Shown here: positions 1 through 11,821 of the stretch, piece after piece
Numbering within the stretch: position 1 is the stretch's first letter
Layout of the letters: the number at the start of each line of letters is the position of its first letter
Translations under genes and position numbers: made by a program
Notes under the pieces: model-generated
Databases searched by the model: none
Seen by the model: only the letters and a program-made list of their open reading frames with translations
Told to the model about the DNA's origin: nothing
Assembly (NCBI GenBank): GCA_933228915.1
Contig: OW121832.1
Span: 310,001-374,000 of the forward strand
Length of the DNA stretch: 64,000 nucleotides
Direction: 5' to 3'
DNA from: Telmatherina bonti
Lineage: Eukaryota; Chordata; Actinopteri; Atheriniformes; Telmatherinidae

Positions 1-2714
1 CCCATATGTCCAAGAGGCTTTTTTGAAGGTGCTGGAAGGATCTACAAGTGTGCTGAACTTGATCCATGTCAGTCAATAAAGTGGGCGGGGCTGATTGATT
101 GAAATATTGGAGGGGGCGCTATAGAGCCATTTATTATCTTCTCCACTATATTGTAATTTTACTCTATTAAGGACATAACTGTCATGACTCATGGCAAGTA
201 TGGTGAAGATCAAAGGTTTCATGGCTTTGTTACAGGTACTTCCTGGTTCATGATATCAGACACTTGTTGTTGCCAAGGGGTGGGGCTAATTCATAGTCCC
301 ATTATTGCATTGTATATTTTGTTCATCATGGGACTGGCATCAAAAGGGTCGATTCCTGTGCTGATATGTTGTTTTATGTGGGAGTTGTAGCAATAAGTCT
401 TTGTTAATGAGACATCAAAATTTGAGGGCCCGCCCCTCCTAAACTAAATCTTCTATTAGAAGAAATAACACAACTTTAAATCACACATGCCTCCTGAGCG
501 TCTTGTGCAAGTTGGGTGTCAGTTGGACAATGTCCCTAGGAGGAGTTGTTTAAAATGTATGGCAAAGAAATAACCCCAAATATGGCACCTTTTTCAAAAT
601 GGCCGACTTCCTGTATGATTTAGCCCATATGTCCAAGAGACTTTTTTGAAAGTACTGGAAGTTTCTACAACTGTGCTGAATTTTATCCATGTCGGTCCAT
701 GTAGTGGGCGGGGCTGATTGATTGAAATTTTGTAGGGGGCGCTATGGAGACATGCTCCATTTATTCCATAATGTTTCAATGGGGCTTAGTTCAGGGCCTT
801 ACTGTCATCAGTCATGGCAAGTATGGTGGCGGTCCAAGGTTCCATGGCTTGGTCACAGGTACTTCCTGTTTCATGGCGTTGGACCGCCATTCGCCATGTC
901 CCGTTTAGCGTAGCAACTTGAGGTTTTTATTGTGGCATCATGAAAGGGTTTTACATGTTTTGGAGGAGGCTCAAGTGTTTTGGACCATTTGCTTAGAAGC
1001 ATGACCCTCAAACGTGGAAAAAACCACTTCCTGTTGTAAGTGGGCGGAGATTAGGTCTACACCAGCAATGTTCACATTAATCTGTTCAGGACTGATCCCT
1101 TATTAATCCCTATAAGTTTTAGGGTGATCAGATCAAAATTGACAATTTTATAGTGATTTATGATGTCACGCCGCCGCATGGAACTTCGCCATGGCGTCAC
1201 GGGCACGCCGTGCAGCGTAGAGTGACGTCCTTTACCAGATCTCTTCACCAACATGTTTTGTGATGCCTGAGTGAATTTGGGCCATGTGGTGTCCACCAAG
1301 CCAGAGTTATGGGTGTGTGAGCAAAAAACAACACTTTTGACCTCCAGGGGGCGTGGCTATTTCATAATCAAAATATTGGCATATAGAACTCTGTAGGAGG
1401 GGACTGCCATCATATCTTGCAAATTTGTTGCAGAAATGTTGCTTTATGTGGGAGTTATATCCGTTTAATTTTTCATGGCGAGACATCAAACTTTGAGGCC
1501 CCGCCCCTCGTAAACTAAGTCTCCTATTAGAAGAAATAACACAACATTTAATCACACATGCCTCCTGAACATCCTGAGCAATTTGTGGCTCAGTGGGATA
1601 AAAGCTCTAGGACGAGTTCGTTAAAATGCGAGGTGCTAAAACGCCAAAAAAGGCACTCTTTTCAAAATGGCCGACTTCCTGTTGGATTTAGCCCATATGT
1701 CCAAGAGACTTTTTTGAAGGTACTGGGAGGGTCTACAAGTTTTCCGAATCATATCCATGTCAGTCAATGTAGTGGGCGGGGCTGATTGATTGAAATATTG
1801 TAGGGGGCGCTATGGAGCCATTTACTATCTTTTCCACTATATTGTAATTTTATTCTATTAAGGACATAACTGTCATGACTCATGGCAAGTATGGTGAAGA
1901 TGAACAATTTCATGGCTTTGTTACAGGTACTTCCTGGTTCACGATATCAGACACTTGTTGTTGCCAAGGGGTGGGGCTAGTTCATAGTCATATTATTGCA
2001 TTGTAGATTTTGTTCATCATGGGACTGGCATCAAATGTGTCGATTCCTGTGCTGATATGTTGTTTTATGTGGGAGTTTTAGCAATAAGTCTTTGTTAATG
2101 AGACATCAAACTTTGAGGGCCCGCCCCTCCTAAACTAAATCTTCTATTAGAAGAAATAACACAACTTTAAATCACACATGCCTCCTGAGCATCCTGTGCA
2201 AGTTGGGTGTCAGTTGGACAATATCCCTAGGAGGAGTTGTTTAAAATGCATGGCAAAGAAATGACCCCAAAAATGGCACCTTTTTCAAAATGGCCGACTT
2301 CCTAGTGAATTTAGCCCATATGTCCAAGAGACTTTTTTGAAGGTACTGGCAGGTTCTCCAACTGTGCTGAATTTTATCCATGTCGGTCCATGTAGTGGGC
2401 GGGGCTGATTGATTGAAATTTTGTAGGGGGCGCTATGGAGACATGCTCCATTTATTCCATAATGTTTCAATGGGGCTTAGTTCAGGGCCTTACTGTCATC
2501 AGTCATGGCAAGTTTGGTGGCGGTCCAAGGTTCCATGGCTTGGTCACAGGTACTTCCTGTTTCATGGCGTTGGACCGCCATTCGCCATGTCCCGTTTAGC
2601 GTAGCGACTTGAGGTTTTTATTGTGCCATCATGAAAGGGTTTGACATGTTTTGGAGGAGTCTCAAGTGTTTGGGATCATTTGCTTAGAAGCATGATCCGC
2701 AAACGTGGAAAAAA

Positions 2715-2742
2715 CCACTTCCTGTTGTAAGTGGGCGGGGCT
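2715..2742 (+). promoter_or_regulatory. ETS-like site next to GC box (representative, family A)
   Basis: ACTTCCTG (ETS core, 2717-2724) is followed six bases later by GTGGGCGGGGCT (Sp1/KLF GC box, 2731-2742). The same pair recurs in other family A monomers, for example near 5209-5232 and 7812-7833. The motif match is direct; function is untested. Confidence 0.4.
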
Positions 2743-3631
2743 TAGGTCTACACCAGCAATGGTCACATTAATCTGTTCAGGACTGATCCCTTATTAATCC
2801 CTATAAGTTTTAGGGTGATCAGATCAAAATTGACAATTTTATAGTGATTTATGATGTCACGCCGCCGCATGGAACTTCGCCATGGCGTCACGGGCACGCC
2901 GTGCAGTGTAGAGCAACGTCCTTTACCAGATCTCTTCACCAACATGTTTTGTGATGCCTGAGTGAATTTGGGCCATGTGGTGTCCACTAAGCCAGAGTTC
3001 TGGGTGTGTGGGCAAAAAACAACACTTTTGACCTCCAGGGGGCGTGGCTATTTCATAATCAAAATATTGGCATATAGAACTCTGTAGGAGGGGACTGCCA
3101 TCATATCTAGCAAATTTGGTGCAGAAATGTAGCTTTATGTGGGAGTTATATCCGTTTAATTTTTCCTGGCGAGACATCAAACTTTGAGGCCCCGCCCCTC
3201 GTAAACTAAGTCTCCTATTAGAAGAAATAACACAACATTTAATCACACATGCCTCCTGAACATCCTGAGCAATTTGTGGCTCAGTGGGATAAAAGCTCTA
3301 GGACGAGTTCGTTAAAATGCGAGGTGCTAAAACGCCAAAATGTTGACTTTGACCTTAAATTGCCGCCTTCCTGTCGACATTTCACCATGACATTAAGAGG
3401 ATTTTTTGTTCGCCCTAGCATGTAGATCATGTGTATGAATTTTCATAAAGATTAACGACATGCAGTGGCGGGGCACCTAAAATAGGTGGCGCTCTCGTTC
3501 AGTTTCGCCTAAACATTCTGGAGCACCTCAAAATATCAAATTTTTCGTATTCCCTTGGGGGGGTACGCAAAATTTGGTGAGTTTTCGAGCACGTTCAGGC
3601 CTCCAAAAAAGCACGCGAAGTGTCCGAATAA

Positions 3632-3662
3632 AAATAATAATAATAATAATAATAATAATAAT
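3632..3662. repeat. (TAA)n microsatellite
   Basis: About ten AAT/TAA units separate the A-I body from the A-II terminal hairpin. It occupies the same place as the TAA tracts in all other copies, so it is part of the element design and not a chance microsatellite. Confidence 0.9.
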
Positions 3663-6183
3663 TAAAACCGCAGGCGGTGATATAGGCCCTCGCACCATGG
3701 CGCCGCTCGGCATCATGCCACCGCCTCCCCTGGCAACATCCTTCCCATGCCTCTCTCAACCTAAAGTGCAGCCAGACTGCACTTCAGACCATTTAGGTTT
3801 TATGAAGGGTCACTTCCTGTCACCAAGGGGCGGGGCTAACTTATCATCTAATTATTGACATGCACAAATGTGAAGGATATGACTGGCATCATCTGTAGCA
3901 AATTTGGTGCAGGTTGGTTGTTTTTTGGGGGATTTATGTCAGTTTTTCTTTTTGTTGCATCACATCTGCTTTGCTGCCCCGCCTCTCCTAAACGATATCC
4001 CCTATTAAAAGAAATAGCACAACTTCTAATCACACATGCCTCTTGAGCATCCTGACTCATTTGGGTTAAAGTTGGACAAAATTCTTAGGAGAAGTTCCTC
4101 AAAATGCATGGCAAAGAAAATGACAGAAATGACCCCAAAAATGGCACCTTTTTCAAAATGGCCGACTCCCTGTTTGATTTAGCCCATATGTCCAAGAGAC
4201 TTTTTTGAAGGTACTGGGAGCGTCTACAAGTTTCCCGAATCATAACCATGTCAGTCAATGTAGTGGGCGGGGCTAATTAATTAAAATATTGTAGGGGGCG
4301 CTATGGAGCCATTTACTATCTTCTCCACTATATTGTAATTTTACTCTATTAAGGACTTTACTGTCATAAGTCATGGCAAGTATGGTGAAGATCAAAGGTT
4401 TCATGGCTTTGTTACAGGTACTTCCTGGTTCACGATATCAGACACTTCTTGTTGCCAAGGGGTGGGGCTAATTCATAGTCCCATTATTGCATTGTAGATT
4501 TTGTTCATCATGGGACTGGCATCAAATGTGGCGATTCCTGTGCTGATATGTTGTTTTATGTGGGAGGTTTAGCAATAAGTCTTTGTTAATAAGACATAAA
4601 ACTTTGAGGGCCCGCCCCTCCTAAACTAAATCTTCTATTAGAAGAAATAACACAACTTTAAATCACACATGCCTCCTGAGCATCCTGTGCAAGTTGGGTG
4701 TCAGTTGGACAATATCCCTAGGAGGAGTTGTTTAAAATGCATGGCAAAGAAATGACCCCAAAAATGGCGCCTTTTTCAAAATGGCCGACTTCCTGTTGAA
4801 TTTAGCCCATATGTCCAAGAGACTTTTTTGAAGGTACTGGAAGGTTCTCCAACTGTGCTGAATTTTATCCATGTCGGTCCATGTAGTGGGCGGGGCTGAT
4901 TGATTGAAATTTTGTAGGGGGCGCTATAGAGACATGCTCCATGTATTCCATTATGTTTCAATGGGGCTTAGTTCAGGGCCTTACTGTCATCAGTCATGGC
5001 AAGTATGGTTGCGGTCCAAGGTTCCATGGCTTGGTCACAGGTACTTCCTGTTTCATGGCGTTGGACCGCCATTCGCCATGTCCCGTTTAGCGTAGCGACT
5101 TGAGGTTTTTATTGTGGCATCATGAAAGGGTTTGACATGTTTTGGAGGAGGCTCAAGTGTTTTGGACCATTTGCTTAGAAGCATGACCCTCAAACGTGCA
5201 AAAAAACACTTCCTGTTGTAAGTGGGCGGGGCTTAGGTCAACACCAGCAATGGTCACATTAATCTGTTCAGGACTGATCCCTTATTAATCCCTATAAGTT
5301 TTAGGGTGATCAGATCAAAATTGAGAATTTTATAGTGATTTATGATGTCACGCCGCAGCATGGAACTTCGCCATGGCGTCACGGGTACGCCGTGCAGCGT
5401 AGAGCAACGTCCTTTATCAGATCTCTTCACCAACATGTTTTGTGATGCCTGAGTGAATTTGGGCCATGTGGTGTCCACCAAGCCCGAGTTATGGGTGTGT
5501 GAGCAAAAAACAACACTTTTGACCTCCAGGGGGCGTGGCTATTTCATAATCAAAATATTGACATATAGAACTCTGTAGGAGGGGACTGCCATCATATCTA
5601 GCAAATGTGGTGCAGAAATGTTGCTTTATGTGGGAGTTATATCTGTTTAATTTTTCATGGCGAGACATCAAACTTTGAGGCCCCACCCCTCGTAACCTAA
5701 GTCTCCTATTAGAAGAAATAACACAACATTTAATCACACATGCCTCCTGAACATCCTGAGCAATTTGTGGCTCAGTGGGATAAAAGGTCTAGGACGAGTT
5801 CGTTAAAATGCGAGGTGCTAAAACGCCAAAATATTGACTTTGACCTAAAATGGCCGCCTTCCTGTCGACATTTCACCATGACATTAAGAGGATTTTTTGT
5901 TCGCCCTAGCATGTAGATCATGTGTATGAATTTTCATAAAGATTAACGACATGCAGTGGCGGGGAACCTAAAATAGGTGGCGCTCTCATTCAGTTTCGCC
6001 CAAACATTCTGGAGCACCTCAAAATATCAAATTTTTCGTATTCCCTTGGGGGGGTACGCAAAATTTGGTGAGTTTTCGAGCACGTTCAGGCCTCCAAAAA
6101 AGCACGCGAAGTGTCCGAATAAAAATAATAATAATAAACACTGCAATTACAATAGGCCTTCGCACCGCCAAGGTGCTCGGGCC

Positions 6184-6185
<2 letters not shown>
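3663..6185 (-). mobile_element. Family A copy A-II, complete
   Basis: This copy is complete. The 3' terminal hairpin (ACCGC-AG-GCGGT, near 3665-3680) is at the left. It is followed by a conserved 3' region, monomers, the 5' body, a short TAA tract near 6124-6136 and a 5' hairpin module at 6136-6185. Length is about 2.5 kb. The module folds as AGGCCC / GCACC ... GGTGC / GGCCT. The 3' hairpin differs from A-III only in its loop. Short ORFs across the hairpin and microsatellite are low-complexity. Confidence 0.75.
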
Positions 6186-6217
<32 letters not shown>

Positions 6218-6266
6218 CGCTGCAATTACAATAGGCCTTCGCACCGCCAAGGTGCTCGGGCCTAAT
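6136..6266 (-). repeat. Two stacked family A 5' hairpin modules
   Basis: Two near-identical 5' modules (about 6136-6185 and 6216-6266) are separated by roughly ten TAA units. The second has no body of its own directly attached. This is the family A counterpart of the module stacks seen in family B. Confidence 0.85.
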
Positions 6267-8727
6267 AAAACCGCAAGCGGTGATATAGGCCCTCGCACCA
6301 TGGCGCCGCTCGGCATAATGCCACCGCCTCCCCTGGCAACATCCTTCCCATGCCTCTCTCAACCTAAAGTGCAGCCAGACTGCACTTCAGGCCATTTAGG
6401 CCTTATGAAGGGTCACTTCCTGTCACCAAGGGGCAGGGCTAACTTATCATCTAATTATTGACATGCAGAAATGTAAAGGATATGACTGGCATCATCTGTA
6501 GCAAATTTGGTGCAGGTTGGTTGTTTTTTGTGGGAGTTATGTCAGTTTTCCTTTTAATTGCATCACAGCTGCTTTGCTGCCCCGCCTCTCCAAAATGATA
6601 TCCCCTATTAAAAGAAATAGCACAATTTTAATCACACATGCCTCTTGAGCATCCTGACTCATTTGGGTTAAAGTTGGACAAAATTCTTAGAAGGAACTTC
6701 TCAAAATGCATGACAAAGAAAATGACAGAAATTGCCCCAAAAATGACACCTTTTTTCAAAATGGCCGACTTCCTGTTTTATTTAGCCCATATGTCCAAGA
6801 GACTTTTTTCAAGGTACTGGAAGGTTCTACAACTGTGCCGAATAGTATCAATGTCAGTCAATGCAGTGGGCGGGGCTGATTGATTGAAATATTGTAGGGG
6901 GCGCTATGGAGCCGTTTACGATTTTCTCCACTATATTGTAATTTTACTCTATTAAGGAAATAACTGTCATGACTCATGACAAGTATGGTGAAGATCAACA
7001 ATTTCATGGCTTTGTTACAGGTACTTCCTGGTTCATGATATCAGACACTTGTTGTTGCCAAGGGGTGGGGCTAATTCATAGTCCCATTATTGCATTGTAT
7101 ATTTTGTTCATCATGGGACTGGCATCAAATGTGGCGATTCCTGTGCTGATATGTTGTTTTATGTGGGAGTTTTAGCAATAAGTCTTTGTTAATGAGACAT
7201 AAAACTTTGAAGGCCCGCCCCTCCTAAACTAAATCTTCTATTAGAAGAAATAACACAACTTTACATCACACATGCCTCCTGAGCATCCTGTGCAAGTTGG
7301 GTGTCAGTTGGACAATATCCCTAGGAGGAGTTGTTTAAAATGCATGGCAAAGAAATGACCCCAAAAATGGCACCTTTTTCAAAATGGCCGACTTCCTGTT
7401 GAATTTAGCCCATATGTCCAAGAGACTTTTTTGAAAGGTACTGGCAGGTTCTCCAACTGTGCTGAATTTTATCCATGTCGGTCCATGTAGTGGGCGGGGC
7501 TGATTGATTGAAATTTTGTAGGGGGCGCTATGGAGACATGCTCCATTTATTCCATAATGTTTCAATGGGGTTAAGTTCAGGGCCTTACTGTCATCAGTCA
7601 TGGCAAGTATGGTGGCGGTCCAAGGTTCCATGGCTTGGTCACAGGTACTTCCTTTTTCATGGCGTTGGACCGCCATTCGCCATGTCCCGTTTAGCGTAGC
7701 GACTTGAGGTTTTTATTGTGGCATCATGAAAGGGTTTGACATGTTTTGGAGGAGTCTCAAGTGTTTGGGACCATTTGCTTAGAAGCATGACCCTCAAATG
7801 TGGAAAAAACCACTTCCTGTAGTAAGTGGGCGGGGCTTAGGTCTACACCAGCAATGGTCACATTAATCTGTTCAGGACTGATCCCTTATTAATCCCTATA
7901 AGTTTTAGGGTGATCAGATCAAAATTGACAATTTTATAGTGATTTATGATGTCACGCCGCCGCATGGAACTTTGCCATGGCGTCACGGGCACGCCGTGCG
8001 TCGTAGAGCAACGTCCTTTATCAGATCTCTTCACCAACATGTTTTGTGATGCCTGAGTGAATTTGGGCCATGTGGTGTCCACCAAGCCAGAGTTATGGGT
8101 GTGTGAGCAAAAAACAACACTTTTGACCTCCAGGGGGCGTGGCTATTTCATAATCAAAATATTGACATATAGAACTCTGTAGGAGGGGACTGCCATCATA
8201 TCTAGCAAATTTGGTGCAGAAATGTTGCTTTATGTGGGAGTTATATCCGTTTAATTTTTCATGGCGAGACATCAAACTTTGAGGCCCCGCCCCTCGTAAA
8301 CTAAGTCTCCTATTAGAAGAAATAACACAACATTTAATCACACATGCCTCCTGAACATCCTGAGCAATTTGTGGCTCAGTGGGATAAAAGCTCTAGGACG
8401 AGTTCGTTAAAATGCGAGGTGCTAAAACGCCAAAATATTGACTTTGACCTAAAATGGCCGCCTTCCTGTCAACATTTCACCATAACATTAAGAGGATTTT
8501 TTGTTCGCCCTAGCATGTAGATCACGTGTATGAATTTTCATAAAGATTAACGACATGCAGTGGCGGGGCACCTAAAATAGGTGGCGCTCTCATTCAGTTT
8601 CACCCAAACATTCTGGAGCACCTCAAAATATCAAATTTTTCGTATTCCCTTGGGGGGGTACGCAAAATTTGGTGAGTTTTCGAGCACGTTCAGGCCTCCA
8701 AAAAAGCACGCGAAGTGTCCGAATAAA

Positions 8728-8775
<48 letters not shown>

Positions 8776-8825
8776 CACTGCAATTACAATAGGCCTTCGC
8801 ACTGCCAAGGTGCTCGGGCCTAATT
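6267..8825 (-). mobile_element. Family A copy A-III, complete
   Basis: The 3' hairpin is ACCGC-AA-GCGGT at about 6270-6282. The body ends in a long TAA tract (8726-8773) and a 5' module (8774-8825), for a total of about 2.56 kb. Internal landmarks at 6787 and 7410 keep the ~624-bp spacing of A-I. The module's right end joins a family B 3' end with the same junction format (CCTAATTAAAG) as B-to-B junctions. Confidence 0.75.
8726..8773. repeat. (TAA)n microsatellite
   Basis: About 16 uninterrupted AAT/TAA units, the longest such tract in the window, sit between the A-III body and its 5' hairpin module. Confidence 0.9.
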
Positions 8826-10388
8826 AAAGCCGCAAGCGGCATCCATCGGGTCCTCGCCTCATGCCGAACCCTCCACCCGAGTCCTGGTTCTCCTAATGCT
8901 ACATGTGAAGGACCCACAGAGACAGTTCATTTTAATAGAGAAATACAATTCACATATTGAGAAAAGAATGTGTGTAAACGCCAAGATGGCGGACAGCCCG
9001 TTACCATGGCAACATGTGTTTCATTGACTTATCAGCTCGTCTTGGGATGTTAGACATGTGTGCCGAATTTCGTAGCCCTACGTCAAAGTAGACGATCGGG
9101 CCCCTAGGGGCCCCCCCCAAAATGTGCCACCCCCACAATACATATTAAAATATGTTAAGGACCTACCAAATATGAATGTTTTCCTCTTTGGTGCAGATCA
9201 GATGCATTTCTACCAAGATATGAGTGAACCGTGTTTCATGGCGAGGAGGATTTTTTTCAAGATGGCGGACACTCCAGTGCCATGGTAACAGGTGCTTAAT
9301 TGAGTTTTATGCTTGTCTCGGGTTGATACACATGTGTGCCGAATTTCGTAGCCCTAGCTCAATTATTAATTATTTTAATTTTGGTTCCGATCGGATGTAT
9401 TTCTGCAGGGATATAAGCAAACCGTGTTTCATGGCGAGAACGCAGTTTTACATGGGTTGCCACGGTAACACGCTTTCTCCTATCAGAAAGATTTGAATAA
9501 CTTTTGGTCCCCATCTTGTCACGAAGCTCCATTGCGAATGTGGAGCCAATAGCCTGAATCCCCTCAGACTAGTTCGTTCAAATACGATGCGCTTAAAGTG
9601 ATAAAAAGGGCATGAACGCCAAGATGGCGGACACCCCGTTGACATGGTAACAGGTTCTCAATAGAGTTTTTTGCTCGTCTTGGTTACTTATACATGTGTA
9701 CCGAATTTCGTAGCCATAGGTCAAAGTAGACTATCGGGCCCCTCGGGGCCCCCCCCAAAATGCGCCCCCCCCCACAATACATATTACAATGCGTGAAGGA
9801 CCTACCAAACATGAATTATCAGAATTTTGGTTCCGATCGGATGCATTTCTGCGAAGATATGAGTGAACCGTGTTTCATGGCGAGATCGCTTTTTTCCATG
9901 GGTTGCCACGGTAACACGCTTTCGCCTATCAAAAAGATTTGAATAACTTTTGGTCCCCATCTTGTCACGAAGCTCCATGGCGATTGTGGAGCCAATAGCA
10001 TGAATCCCCTCAGACTAGTTCGTTCAAATGCGATGCGCCCAAATTGACAAAAACGGGCCAAAAAATGGCCGCAAACGCCAAGATGGCGGACACCCGGTTA
10101 CCATGTCAACAGGTCTACGATTGACTTTTTTGGTCGACCTGAGGTGATAGACATGTGTACCGAATTTCGTCGTCCTACGTCAAACTAAATTTTGCAGACC
10201 CCATTCTACGGGCCATATTATGGCGTTTCTAGGGGGCGCTGTCGAGCCGTTTTTGCAATGGCTTGTACACAAACGCCAGATTTTCAAAATTTTCGCCGGG
10301 CGGGAGGTGTGTGGCAAGTTTGGCAACTTTTCACGGGGGCTAAGGGGGTCAAAATTGAGCGAGTTGTGCTTTAAATAATAATAATAAT
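8826..10388 (-). mobile_element. Family B copy B1
   Basis: The 3' hairpin GCCGCAAGCGGC is at 8828-8839 with a type-a 3' region. There are two G/C-run boxes (about 9093 and 9736). Near 9360 a third monomer has lost its box: the text runs from CCCTAGCTCA straight into ATTATTAATTATTTT. The right end is a short TAA tract with no 5' module, abutting B2. Confidence 0.75.
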
Positions 10389-11821
10389 TAAAGCCGCAAG
10401 CGGCATCCATCGGGTCCTCGCCTCATGCCGAACCCTCCACCCGAACTCGCCACAAAGCTTCCGGGTGGATGTGAAGTAAAAGGCACGAATCCAAAACTAG
10501 TTTGTCCAAAAACAATGCACATACAGTGCTAAATGGGCGTAAACGCCAAGATGGCGGACACCCCGTTGCCATGGTAACAGGTGGTCAATGCACTTTTTTA
10601 CTCGCCTTGCGTTGTTACACATGTGTACCGAATTTCGTATCCCTAGGTCTAAGTAGACAATCGGGCCCCTGAGGGCCCCCCCCAAAGAACTGCCCCCCCC
10701 CACAATACATTCTGTAATGTGTCAAGGACCTACCAAATATGAATAGTTAAAGTTTTGGTGCACATCGCATGAATTTGTGCAAAGATATAAGCAAACCGTG
10801 TTTAATGGCGAGAAAGTTTTTTTCCAAGATGGCGGACACCCTGTTGCCATGGTAATGGCTGCACAATGAAGTTTTTTGCTTGTGTCGGGTTGATACACAT
10901 GTGTGCCGAATTTCGTAGCCCTAGCTCAAAGTAGACAATCGGGCCCCTAGGGGCCGCCCCCAAAATGTGCCCCCCCCACAATACATATTACAACGTGTTA
11001 AGGACCTACCAAATATGAATTATTGGAATTTTGGTTCCGATCGGACGTATTTCTGCGAAGATATGAGTGAACCGTGTTTCATGGCGAGAACGCTTTTTTC
11101 CATGGGTTGCCACGGTAACACGCTTTCTCCTATCAAAAAGATTTGAATAACTTTTGGTCCCCATCTTGTCACGAAGCTCCATGGCGAATGTGGAGCCAAT
11201 AGCATGAATCGCCTCAGACTAGTTCGTTCAAATACGACGCGCCCAAATCGACAAAAACGGGCAAAAAAATGGCAGCAAACGCCAAGATGGCGGACAGCCT
11301 GTTGCCATGACAACAGGTCTACCATTGACTTTTTTGGTCGTCTTGAGATGGTAGACATGTGTACCGAATTTCGTTGTCCTACGTCAAAGTAAACTTTTGA
11401 CACCCCATTCTACGGGCCATCTTTGGCGTTTCTAGGGGGCACTGTCGAGGCATTTTTGCATTGGCGTGCAGGCGGACACCAGAATATTGCTATTTTCGCC
11501 GGGCTTGAGGTGTGTGCCAAGTTTCGCAACTTTTCACGGGGTCTAAGGGGGTCAAAATTGAGTGAGTTGTGCTGACGAGGAGGAAAAAAATAATAATAAT
11601 AAACATTACAATAAGAATAGGGCCTTGCCATACTTCGTATGGCTCGGACCCTAATAATAAACATTACAATAACAATAGGGCCCTGCCATACTTCGTATGG
11701 CTCGGAGCCTAATAAACATTTCAATAACAATAGGGCCCTGCCATACTTCGTATGGCTCGGACCCTAATAAACATTACAATAACAATAGGGCCCTGCCATA
11801 CTTCGTATGGCTCGGACCCTA
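10389..11821 (-). mobile_element. Family B copy B2 with a stack of four 5' modules
   Basis: Type-b 3' region, with two boxes (about 10658 and 10938) and the 5' body ending near 11588. Four 5' hairpin modules then follow one another. The first long monomer (11020-11403) has diverged from the corresponding one in F7. Confidence 0.75.
11601..11821 (-). repeat. Four stacked 5' hairpin modules
   Basis: Modules lie at about 11601-11653, 11657-11712, 11713-11768 and 11769-11821, separated only by TAAT-type linkers. Each retains the GCCATAC ... GTATGGC stem. One copy carries a C-to-G change in the outer stem (CTCGGAGCC). Confidence 0.9.

Larger units (their letters stand above)
1..3662 (-). mobile_element. 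Family A Helentron-like copy A-I (3' end off window)
   Basis: In forward sense this copy starts with a (TTA)n tract at about 3632-3662, followed by a body with the unit GCGCCACCT and then internal monomers. It has no 5' hairpin module and abuts the 3' hairpin of A-II directly. Internally it is a higher-order tandem repeat: landmarks such as CCCATATGTCCAAGAG recur at 1, 626, 1690 and 2317, giving a ~1,691-bp period made of ~626 + ~1,064 bp. The two periods are very similar but not identical. ETS-like ACTTCCTG and GC-box GGGCGGGGC motifs recur through it. Small open frames here shift phase between copies and are not credible genes. Assignment to a transposon class rests on shared architecture with A-II and A-III. 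Confidence 0.7.

Noticed and set aside
594..8341. Recurrent 60-82-codon frames in family A
   Set aside because: The same reasoning applies: overlapping frames on both strands within tandem monomers, with no recognisable domain.
3663..8825. Cut-and-paste transposon with TTAA target (piggyBac or Kolobok type), suggested by TTAA at some junctions
   Set aside because: TTAA is not duplicated on both sides, and junctions vary (TAATTAG, TAATTATT, TAATAAAACC). TTTAA appears to belong to the element's 3' end. Solo insertions would be needed to settle it.
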